From Membranipora membranacea (lineage: Eukaryota > Bryozoa > Gymnolaemata > Cheilostomatida > Membraniporidae): DNA of 60,000 nt. The notes beneath the pieces were generated by a model. That model worked only from the letters and a program-made list of their open reading frames with translations, did not search any database and was not told where the DNA came from. A program made the translations under genes and the position numbers. The stretch is taken from positions 32,366,001 to 32,426,000 of the forward strand of contig OU612065.1 in the NCBI GenBank assembly GCA_914767715.1, in the 5' to 3' direction. This document shows positions 1 to 12,200 of the stretch, one piece after another (position 1 is the stretch's first letter; each line of letters begins with the position of its first letter).

Positions 1-267
1 ACTCAATGTATGGGTTTTTGCCTTTTGATGCACCTGAGAGTCAAGCTAGATCAAAACCATCAGGTTGCAATATAATTTGCGAAGAAACCTTGTTCCATTT
101 TGCCACACAGCAGGATAAATCTCCAATGTTAATTTTCGCCACGAGATGCCTATTCAACGGAATTTACACACAAAGTTTTTTTGTAGCCGTCAAGTTTCAT
201 GCTTACAAATTATTATGTCCATGGCGCATTGCGCTATAATTTTTATTGCTCTTTCTCTGTTTTTCAG

Positions 268-3200
268 TTGGTGAATGTCGGAGAAGATGTCTTGTTATTT
301 TACAATGACAAGCAGCAGTTTCAGACCCTCGTCTCGATGATGAAGAATAGTGACCTACACATGGACAGTAGCAGTGCTCTCAACTATCACATCACACTGG
401 TACAGCTTCTCGCTAACTGTACCGAGGGAAAGAATGTCACCACCGAGATGAAGTGTATAAGTCTGCTACCTTTAGATGATATAGTCAGGGTTGTCACCCA
501 TCCAGATTGTACACCACAGGTAAGTCGTCTTCTCATACAGCAGATTGTACACCACAGATAAGTCGTCTTCTCATGTAGCAGATTGTACACCACAGGTAAG
601 TCGTCTTCTCATGTAGCAGATTGGACACCACAGGTAAGTAGTTTCCTCATGTAGCAGATTGTACACCACAGGTAAGTCATCTTCTCATACAGCAGATTGT
701 ACACCACAGGTAAGTCGTCTTCTCATACAGCAGATTGTACACCACAGGTGAGTCGTCTTCTCATACAGCAGATTGCACACCACAGGTAAGTTGTCTTCTC
801 ATGCAACTGATTGCACACCACAGGTAAGTTGTCTTCTCATGCAACTGATTGCACACGCCAGGTAAGTCCTCTCATGCAGATTAAACACCGCAGGTTAGTG
901 GTCTTCTCAAGTAAATTGCACGCAATAAGCTAGTCGTCTTACCTTGCAGATTATATACCTCAGGTAAGCTGTCTCCTCATGCAGATTTAAGACCACAGGT
1001 AAGTTGTCTGCCAATACAGACTATACATAAGATAGCACTAATGCCATACTTAATATATCAGTCGTACTTAATACCAATGACGCTTATTACTCATTTTATT
1101 TTTGTTATCTTGTCACGGGCATATCACAATGTGGCTATATGAATAGCGATGTAAATGATGTTCATAACACTATCAATTTGTTGATATTTTCAGGTGAAGT
1201 GCGCTTATATAGACTTCCTGAATCACTGTTATATCGACACAGAGGTCGAGATGAAGGAGATATACACCAGTAGTCACATGTGGACTCTGTTTGATAGCTT
1301 CCTAGTAGACAGTGTATCTGTTAGCTCTTCTGTACTGGACAGATCTCACGCTGATAAAGTAAGTACTGGTCAATATAAAATATCTCAGCATTCTAATCCA
1401 TTTTTATTCAGCTTTATGATCTTAAGGCTGGTTACAGGATTTTTTTTATTCATCCGCATGAAAATAAACGATGGCTAGCTTAATGGTGAACAATAGGGAG
1501 ACCATCTTCTCACAGGGAGCTCCTGTCAAATGCGCCATGAAAATGTAAAGAAGCCCAAACTGACTTTATATAATGATTATCCGCTGAATGAATGAATACC
1601 AAAGCTCACCAGTGCCTGATCTGTCTTCTACACAAGACACAGAGGACTTAGGTGCTGGCTAACAGAAACCTGGTATAAATGGCATATATTGCCAACTGGC
1701 AGATACTGTATGCCAAAATACAGAGTAAATGCCTGAAAATCCTGTTTTAGATTAAACTGTGAAAGACTGCTAATTTCTATCTTTTCATAACTAATTTTAC
1801 TTATTCTTAGTCATTTATTATTGAGAATTTTTATGTCTTCAATTTTATAACGAAGCACTCCAAAAAACAACCAATTTTATCCTGAAAATTGATTCAAACG
1901 TATGTACGTACGTACATACATGCATGCATGCATGCATGCATACATACATACATACATACATACATACATACATACATACATACATACATACATACATACA
2001 TACATACATACATACATACATGTAAGGCAGTATTCTGTTCTCTTATGCTTTCAGGATCTGGAGGATTATGTAAGTCATATAGTGATGTCTGTTGTGACCT
2101 CATTCTTCAACTCGAGATTCTCTGAACAGTCTACAACGATACAGGCTCGACAGCCTGTGTTCGTTAAGTTATTACAGGGAGCCTATAAGCTTTCTCACTG
2201 TGACTGGCTGACTGGTGTGCAGAAGTTCCATGTGGAGACATGTATACGTACTCTGTCTGAGATCGGTAGGTCATTCAGCACTACAGCATTTCATCTGTTA
2301 ACTAGATTTTTACTAAGCTCACATGTTCCTGACTGTAGATTAATACACTTATTATGCAGGAGGCTACTTGTCAAATTCTGAATTGTCTTATTTGCCCAAA
2401 TTACTGCATTGTATGCAGAATAATACGAAAAGGAGAAATGGTGACACTGAAAGCCATTCAAGGAATATCCTAGCTAGTGATTATCTGTTGATCTGGTTGT
2501 TTCGTTTCCAGCCTCTTGTGTTTCTAATCGATGTAATGATATAACATATATGTTGCTAGTAATACATTGTTATGTCAATCTTGTAGCGAAGACTCGAGGC
2601 ATCGCAGTTCCCTCAGATTTAGATTCTGAGATAAACTCTCTGTTTAACAAGTCTAAGATTGTTCTCAAGTCGACTAAGCAGTGGATGACTATGGGTAAAA
2701 TGAAGAGGGAATCCAGTATGTCACTGTCGAGGGATTACAAGACTATCATCGAGGGACTACAGGTACAGTAACACAGCATTAAATCAAACTGCTCCACCTT
2801 CTGAAACATATTATCGGCGGAGAACAACTCTGAATTTAGGACAATCATAAACCCAATAAAACATAGTATATGTTTCTACATGAAATATCTATTAGTGTTT
2901 GCTATCCATCGCATTCAGTCCACAATAGTCATGCATAAGTTGAGCTGCATCACCTACTAGTATAATGTCCAAATTTTAGAGAAATTTTAGAGATAACACC
3001 AGGTCCAACTGTGTGTGCTTGCACACAGTATAAAGATCCCCCTCTGCCTCTTTAAAAAAGAGTAGCCAGCAACGGCGGGCAAGGGTATAGGCTATTGGGT
3101 ATCTACTCCACACAAGCCACCTGCACTTAAGGGGGCCCGCTAAATAGGGCGGTCAAATAAGACCTAGTGCATAGAAAAAAAAACTTCATTTCAATTGATT

Positions 3201-6200
3201 AATGCCTGGATTTCTGGAGGTAACGAAATTCTACACGCATTAATATAAGTGATGGCAAATTGTCAGATTTTTGCGAGACAGGACGAGACCGAGACAGCAA
3301 CAAAATTCGAGAAGAGACCGATACATATATCAATACATATATTGATGCCGATAAAATTGAGAACTGCCACTTTATTGGCATCGGCCACGGTCTTTTGATA
3401 TTTTGGTTTTAAAAACCCAAAAACCGTGAAAATCAGTGTTTATGATGGACAAGTCTCGACATTTATCAAGAGTGTCTGTCTCGACGAGACAAGACAGTGT
3501 CTCAAGTGGAAAAGTGTCACGAGACCGGGAGACCGAGACATTGCCATCACTAGTTGATATCTATGATTGCGTTTTGGCCCTAAGTTTATCAGTTATTACC
3601 ATACTTTCAGGACATAGTGATATTACTAGAGGAGCAGCTGAGACCCTTAGTACAGGCCGAGATGTCAGTACTTGTGGACGTGCTGCACAGACCTGAGATT
3701 CTATTTCCTGTCAATACTGAAGCTCGGAGAGACTGTGAGGCTGGTGGCTTTATATCCAAGTAGGTCATCAATAAGCCTGTATTGACAAGCTTTTACTGCG
3801 GGGTTCCCCCCCCCCCCCCTTACAACAAGGCTTGTCAGGACAGGCTAGTCATACATATGGTATATGAATATAAATATGCATTACTATGAGATCATTGAAC
3901 ACTGGTAAAACACTGTAGGGTCCATCATAGAGCTTCGTAAGCTCACTTATAGTATACTCTCAGTTTAGTGTTTAAAATAATTGTAAGATTATAGATAGGG
4001 CAATGTTAATCCACTGTTGGCTCACTGATAGATCACTTAGGGTCGGCATCAAATATTGACAAATTACATGACTATGTTGTGCTTGAGAATGAGGGTTGTA
4101 CAGATAAAGCGAGAGACTTGTAGGGTTTCAACTCATAAAATCTGTGTAATTGCACGAGTGCATGTTTAATCATCACAGACACTGTATTGTATGTTACAAA
4201 CGTATTTACTTGATTCGCTATAATACAGGCTTATAAAGCATTGTGAGAAGCTGCTGGTGGACAGAGAGGAGAGACTCTGTGTGAAAGTTCTACAGACTCT
4301 CAAGGAAATGATGACAGTAGACTGTGATTTTGGAGATAAGGTGAGAGCATGTTTTAGGTTGTCGGATGGGTTACGGGAGACCGTCCCCTCCAGCCTAACT
4401 TTCAACGCTCATAATCAGAGGCTATAAAGTTTGTTTGTTAGGGGATGCTGAGTTAACTAGACTAAGATTTTTAGGCTAATCACTCCAATTCTGGACTAAA
4501 ATCGAGTAGAAATTTAATGGTTATAAGTGTTAATTGTATGTTTACCCATTAAAGAGGCCTATATTTATTTTACAGCCAAGTGCATGTATGGATATGGTAG
4601 GGTCTACAGTTTATTGCATATGAATCGAAAACAAATAGTAGGCAGTGTAGCCCCACTATGTGAAACCGTCACCCATTTCTCCAAATATGAGAAGTATTAT
4701 TCATTTAGGCTGAGTTCCTATTTGGAATCGCTGAATTATATTTGACCGCTGCAGAACGCAGAGTATCGTATCCCGTAACCTTGAACCTTGGCACCCTGGC
4801 TGAGCTGCATGTCCATGTGCCATAGCTCCAAACGAACATTCCCCTGTATATAGGCTATATATTTAGGTATCATTAAACCTGTACCTGAGTATATTTGTTT
4901 CCCATTGAAGCCACTTTTTGATGAAGTGCAAATGACAGAAAAAGTAAGAGCCGTGTTGTTATCATATCATTCAAAGCTGCCACCGCATTGTTTTGAGTGT
5001 TGTATCTTGATATGATTACTTTGCCTGGTTTTAGATGTCTATTTCCGGGGATGCTGGCTTTCAATTCAATTTTCTTTTGTTGCAAAACCTGCATGTTGTG
5101 ACCGTATTGTATGGATATGGTTGAAGGTAACCAGTACCTGACCCTCCTGCGTTTGGGTGGGTGGTATGTCAGGTGCGGTCAGGTGCTGTCAGGTTCTGAC
5201 ATGTACTCTCAGGTGCTGGCAGGTGCTGACAGGTGCTGGCAGGTGCTGGCAGGTGCTGGTAGGTGCTGGCCAGGATGAAGGGTGTATTGTTTTGTGTAGC
5301 ACATGTTTCCGGCACCCCAAATCACCCATGATATTGTTTTTGTCTTCAAGAATGCACATTGTTGTATCGATGCAATGACAAAACTGATGGGCTGCAAGTT
5401 TATCAAGTTTACCTGTTTTTAGGGTGAGATGTTGCGTTCTAATTTACTTGACCGATACTATGGTAAGAGTTTGAGAGAATCTCGTAAAGACACCAAGTTC
5501 AAGGCCGTGCTACAGCTGCCTTCAGCCCCGACACACGGACCGGGATCTCAGATGTTACGCCGGGCATCCATGACGCTTGCTGAAGTGCAGGTTAGTAGAC
5601 ATATACAGGCAGCTCACTTGTTATCCAAAGCTAGAGCATAACTATCTGGAGGACCAAATTACTCCAGGCCTCGTTCATTAGCAGACCATGGTTTATCTGA
5701 CCTTTTTGGTGTTTTGTGCACAAACCCTCTTCATATTAAACTCTGGGGAAAACTTACAATTATTTTTAGCGCTCCTTTGAATCACTTGTGTACCTGTAGT
5801 GATCAATCTACATATGCACATATATCTATAATGGGTTGTCTGCCACCTACCGGTATATGTATGCATGTTTCTGTACTGTTTTGTGTTAAACAAGCCAATG
5901 TGCTGGCTATGATTGGCCAACACATTTGCCAGTATTAAAATATTGTATTTATAAATTCATATTGTATTATGATGTATTATATTTGTTTATCTTATTGTTG
6001 TAGTGCCATCTTGATAACCATGGTGCGTCAAATCTTGTGGTGGATCTTATTATGACGAATGCTAATCACAAAGTATTCCTGGAGACTATCGAGCTGGGTA
6101 TAGCTCTGCTAGAGGGTGGAAATGGTGTAATACAGGTATGGGATATCACTGGCTTGCCGAAGGGCTCATAGTCAATCGGCCCTTGAATACAAAAGTCGCA

Positions 6201-9200
6201 AAAACATCGAAATATATCACCAGCAAGGCTAGTTGGTAATGGGTTCTGAAATTGTCTTATTCTTATATGGAGGAGACAACTCCAAACATAGAAGCCAAAC
6301 AAGAATAAAATCAGGGATCGTCTATGCACTTTGCATGATTTGCTTGGATTTTTTCCTCTTATTACTTCTACATTAATCTTACTTCATATAGCGTAAGGGT
6401 CCAATAATATAACATTGTATGACCTTTTGTCAATGTCATGAATGACCGCCCTTATTCAAAATGAAAGGAATTCTTGCTGAGATTTTCTTCACTACTTGGC
6501 AGTGAATATGCTCACGGGTATTGTCCAAACATGAGCCTACTTTTATCAGGGTCTGAACGGGCAATTCTCCAACCTGGAGCAATGTAGTAGGTGGTATGAT
6601 TAGAAATCAATAGATATTGCAGTTTTAGTGCTGACCCTTTATAACATTTAATATCTAAGAACAGACGACTCCAGCAAGTTCCTGCATTGTTCTCAGACTT
6701 TGCCCCCGGGGGACCGCCGGACGGTGGGCAAGAGTCTGGGGGCTCAGACTAAACCAGGGAGGGTGCCCCACCCTCCCTGATAAAACTTTGACACGATAAT
6801 AAAGCATACTACTGCTACTATCCATAGGAGTTCAATGTATTTATTGTGGGTAAGACATAACGCTGATGTATGTTTTACAGAAATCACTATTTGTGAGGCT
6901 GACTACTGATAAGAATTCGGAGAAGTTCTTCAGGGTGTTTTTTGAGAGGATGTATAATGCACAGAATGAGATAAAATCGTCTGTAGTACCAAACACTGGG
7001 GATGTGATGAGCAGGTCTACATGGAATAAATCAGCTCACAATAAAGAGTTAGACTCAGCAGGTATGTTATCTTGACTGTTTTGTTGAGTAAGCATATTTA
7101 CACTGCTAGCCTTAGGACTATGGATAAACAATTGTTGGAACACAGCACAAGATACCCATGTTCTGTTAAAAAAGCTATTTACATCAAGTCATAGCAGCCA
7201 GCAGTTTTCTCCCAATAATATATTGATAGTTTAGTGAAGGATAATAGTTCAAAAGTTGAATATGAGCCTGGTTCTACAATGCATTTATATCTTGTGCTAT
7301 ATTCTGTTTGTGATGAATTGCTTTGGATGAGAAAACCCCCTTTCTGTAATTTCTCAGGTCATGCTCACAGCCACATAACAGATGATATCAAGAATGAGCT
7401 CAACACTGCTGCTAATGAAACTAATAAGGTAGTCTTCATGTTATTATTATTATGTGATTTTATTGAGGATTTCATATATATAAGTATGTTATAAACAAAG
7501 GAAAATAACAATTTATAGAATTTATAGAATGCTTTCGCTTGATCATCATTATCTTCTGTCCAATCATTGTTGTGAGTGTTCCCTACCCTTTACTAGCATT
7601 GTCACTTGTGACAAGGCTAAAGGTGTGGCTACATGTCACGATTTTTACATCGATTTGGGGTCACGAGTGGTTAATCGGTGGATCTGCACGAGTGATTACT
7701 CGTGTTAAGTGGACATCCAACTTGTTGGTCTTTTGCCCGAGTGATCTAGACGATCCTCTATGCTGATTGGTTGTTGATTGCTTGCTTAAATAATTACGCG
7801 GTTAAACACGTCATCTATCAAATTGTGACAGGCTATCAAAAATGGAGGAGTTGATAATATCTGTAGTTAAATCACATCCTCCTATTTATGATAAAAAAGA
7901 CCATAACTACAAAGATAGGAGTGGTGCTGTAGTGAAAATATGGAAGGTAATAGCTGTATCACTTGGAAATGGAAGCTGTCCCGACATGACATCCATAGTA
8001 TAGCATAGGAAAATCAATTTTACAGAAGAATGAAATTTTATTTGGTGAAGATTCTAAGTGACAAAGCCCCGGATTTAATATGACATATCCGGTCATTTGT
8101 TAACACGCCCATTAAATATCAGATACAACATACAGTGGTGCGCGTACCACTGCACAACACACCGGTCATTTGTTAACACGCCCATTAAATATCATTGGTC
8201 AATCGATTGAACTGAGGGAGTTAATTGGTCAATATAGGCACCTGATTTATTACCCCACTATAACTCACTAAACCATCGAGTACTAAATCATAGGCCTGTG
8301 TAGCAGTGTGAGATCGGCCTAGCATGTCTAGACATGCCATCGGCCTGTGATTACATCGTGACATGTAGCCACACCTTAACCCTTCACTGCTACAGCTGAT
8401 TCCTCAGTCACCAAATGGTTTTTAAGCAGCCAATACATTGGCTCTGATTGGTTGCTGGGCCTTTCACACCAAACAGATAATCAGATCAGAACAGTTACAT
8501 TAACTAGCTTTTATCCACATCTGCTTCAATTCATTAAGCAGCAACAATTCTACTATGTATGTGATGCTGAATCACTAACCTGTACACTTAGCAGCCTAGT
8601 GATCTATACACATAATGATTATTATGACAGGCGATGACTCAGTTGAGAGCGTCACATGTAGGTGGTGAGAAAGAGATGGATACCTCTGGAGTTCAGGTTA
8701 TGGCTGGCTCCGGCCTGTCGCCACGTAAAACTCGCCACGAGGAGGAAGAAATGTCTCCGGTGGTGTCAATCATGCAGCCCATACTAAGATTTCTACAGCT
8801 ACTCTGTGAGAATCATAACAGGGATCTACAGGTGGGACAACTTCTAATCATACTTATCGGATGTTTTAATTGACATTCATCTGGAATGTGAAATTGGGGA
8901 TGGATTTCGTGATTGAGCACCCTTCGGTTATTTGGGAACACTGATTTTAGCCAAGGTGTTTTCTGTTATCTCTCTTGTACTTTGTTTTGCACTCAAACTC
9001 ATTGAAGAGAAATGCTATCATCGGCAGTTAAATTGATAATGGAAGAAATATTCATTTTCAACAATATGAGGAATATTTTATGATCTTAGTACATTACAAA
9101 CATCAGCTCCTGTGCTCTGCTTTCTTGTAGAACTATTTGCGTCACCAAAACAACAAGACAAATTATAACCTAGTCTGTGAGACGTTACGCTTTCTGGATT

Positions 9201-12200
9201 GTATATGCGGGAGTACTACTGGTGGATTAGGGCTTCTGGGACTTTATATCAATGAGCAAAACGTCGGGCTGATCAATCAAACTCTGCAGACACTGACTGA
9301 GTACTGTCAGGGTCCCTGTCAGGCTAACCAGGTAATAGGATATATACTTAAGCTGCATATATGCTTGAAACAAGATGCAAAGCAGATCTATTTGGTAATC
9401 ATATTAATCGGTGGTAACAATGGTTTACAGACAAAGGGTGTAGCCTGCTCGGTTGAGTAGATATAAGATAATCTTTAACATCTTACCATTTTGCTACTAC
9501 ATGCACATATTGATGTATTCTCTGTTTGCTTTGTAGAATGCTATTGCTATTCATGAGAGCAATGGTATAGACATCATCATAGCTTTGGTTCTGAACAACA
9601 TCAACCCTCTAGGGGAGAGAAGAATGGACCTGGTCCTAGAGCTAAAGGTATGGGTTCATTTCTTGCTCAGCAAGCTAACTTTATCTTTTGCATCGACTGG
9701 TAGGCCTGTCACCCTTGATTATGAAGTGAACGGTGACTGTTTTGTGCTTCTATGCATACCAGTAAGATGGAAGCGATTCGATGCGCAGGCACACTAAATC
9801 AAATTTGATCAAGCCTACTATATTGGAAGGGGGTAACATAATAGGTGATCACAGAATCATAGTTTGTATAATATAACATATTACCGTACAGTACATACAA
9901 TGTAGTAGCTGAAATATTGAACACCCATCCAACCAGTCATGCTCTACTATATTTGGTATGATAAATAATGTTCAGTATTATTATTGACAGAACAATGCAT
10001 CGAAGCTGCTGTTGGCTATCATGGAGAGTAGACATGATAATGAGAATGCTGAGAGGATACTGGATATCATGAGCCCTAAACAGCTGGTTAGTATGAGTAC
10101 GCATGTCACTGTGTGTAAACGTAACAAATAGTTTTCTGCATTCAGCGTAAAAAAGACCATTCACTGATTGACACACTTACCTAAATTCAGTTTGATTCCC
10201 TCTTATAAGTCCTGAATAAGCAGAATATGTGGAACATTTCTCTTTCATAAATAAAGTGTGGGTTTCTTTGGGGAAGAGCTGATTCTACTTTATCACTGTT
10301 TCTCCAATAATGGCATTCAATGATACATTCAAAATTTTAAGCTTCGTTTTCTTCAAATTGAATTTCATTTTGATGAACATTTCAGGTCTCTAGTTTGGGG
10401 TCAATATATTCCCTCGTTTCAACAATAAATCAGGTCAAAGTCAAACTTATCCCTCCCTTTTTCACTATCTTATGTTGTGGTCCAGGTATTTCTGATCAAC
10501 TGTCGTCCAATCTTCATTTCCCTGTCAGCGTTGTGACCTTGACATTCATCACAAACCATTTATCCATTTCTTTGCCGTTGTGCACTTTGTTCATTTATTG
10601 TAGCTGAGCAATTTTTACTTCAATAATATTATTTTGCCCTATTGTGCTTTTCTTGTTCACTCGGAGTTGTCAATCTATTATACGAGTCAACAATTTGTAC
10701 ACTAAGATTAAAACCTGTAGAATAGGACAGAAATACACATATAGCTGAACTACTAATTGTCAAGGTTAATTAATTGCAAACAATCCATTAGCTTTGCACA
10801 GGGTATGCAAGAATTTGTTGCAATAAATATATTTTCATTGATTAATTGATTCTTTGTCAATGTTGAGAGATGTGATGTTTTCAGACAACCAATAATTTGT
10901 AAAGGGAACTTCACTTCTGTATTTTTGAAATTCTCATACCAATTATATTTTTGCCATCAGGTTGAAGTAGCTAAGAATGCTTACCATCAGGCCGACCTAT
11001 CGCTGACAACCGGCAGCCCTGATGTGAACTCTGACCCTGAGAATTCTCCTAAAGAAGTCGGACATAACATATACATCCTGGCCCATCAGCTCGCTCAACA
11101 TAACCTCGAGCTGGCAGAGCTTCTCCGCTCAAAACAGAACAGTGATGAGGCTCTCATGTACTACGCTAAACATACAGCACAGATAGAGGTGAGTCATACA
11201 GCACAGATAGAGGTGAGTCATACAGCACAGATAGAGGTGAGTCATACAGCACAGATAGAGGTGAGTCATACAGCACAGATAGAGGTGAGAGGATGTCATT
11301 TTTCTTTTTTGAAGCGGCGATTAATTTTTAACAGGGGCCAAGCTGATTTTAATCATATTTTACAGATGCTGTATTTTTGATGCACCTACTATAGTAGATT
11401 GCTGTTCTAACTTACACGATCACCATTTTCTGATCGTCGCCATGAATCAGTGCTCTTGTAACCGCCCATTAACCATAATAATAGAGAGGTTTCTTTGGAT
11501 AAACTATCATAAGAAGGTCTAGGAAACAAAGAAAGGCAATTCTCAATCTTGTTTACACCGGTTTCAAAAATTAAGCCTTATATATTGAGTTATCTGAAGT
11601 ATGACCTTCCCTTCATCTTGGATGCGTTGAAAATGTGTGTTTTCCATGCGTTTGTTAACCACTTTGTTTGGTTGTTTATTCATGCAGATTGTACGAGAGG
11701 ACAGAACTTTAGAGCCGATAGTGTTCCCCATACCTGAGATATGTGAGTATCTGACACCAGAGACAAAGTCACTTGTCTACACGACAGCAGAGAGGGATGA
11801 GCAGGGCAGTAAGGTCGCTGACTTCTTTGACAGGTAAACCTGCAAAATAAATGAACATTTGCCTCTCATTTTATCATGATGGCATAAAAGACATCTGATT
11901 GACTGACATTCTTAAAATTAATGTGGAACTAAATGGATGTGAGGCATCGATGCGTTGTTTCAACAATCGTGTAGACTAAAATATTCTAGGCTCTATATTC
12001 GCTACCTTCAATGTTAGCGATATGATAAGTGCCGTGTAATGCGTGTACATTTCCTCTTTAAACCATTTAGAACTCGACTAATGATGTCATATCTGCCATT
12101 TGCAGTATGATCCTTCACCGACATTATAATTAAATTTAATATTGATAGATATGAGGATATGTTTGCTGAGATGACGTGGCAGAAGAGACTTAGGACTAAC

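Noticed and set aside
1889-2103. Open frames on both strands through the CATA repeat
   Set aside because: Repeating IHTY / VCMY residues come from the microsatellite only. The real coding exon starts at 2055.
6762-6784. GC-rich hairpin (agggagggtgccccaccctccct)
   Set aside because: An 11-bp inverted repeat in an intron without duplicated flanks or a second copy; too short to call an element.
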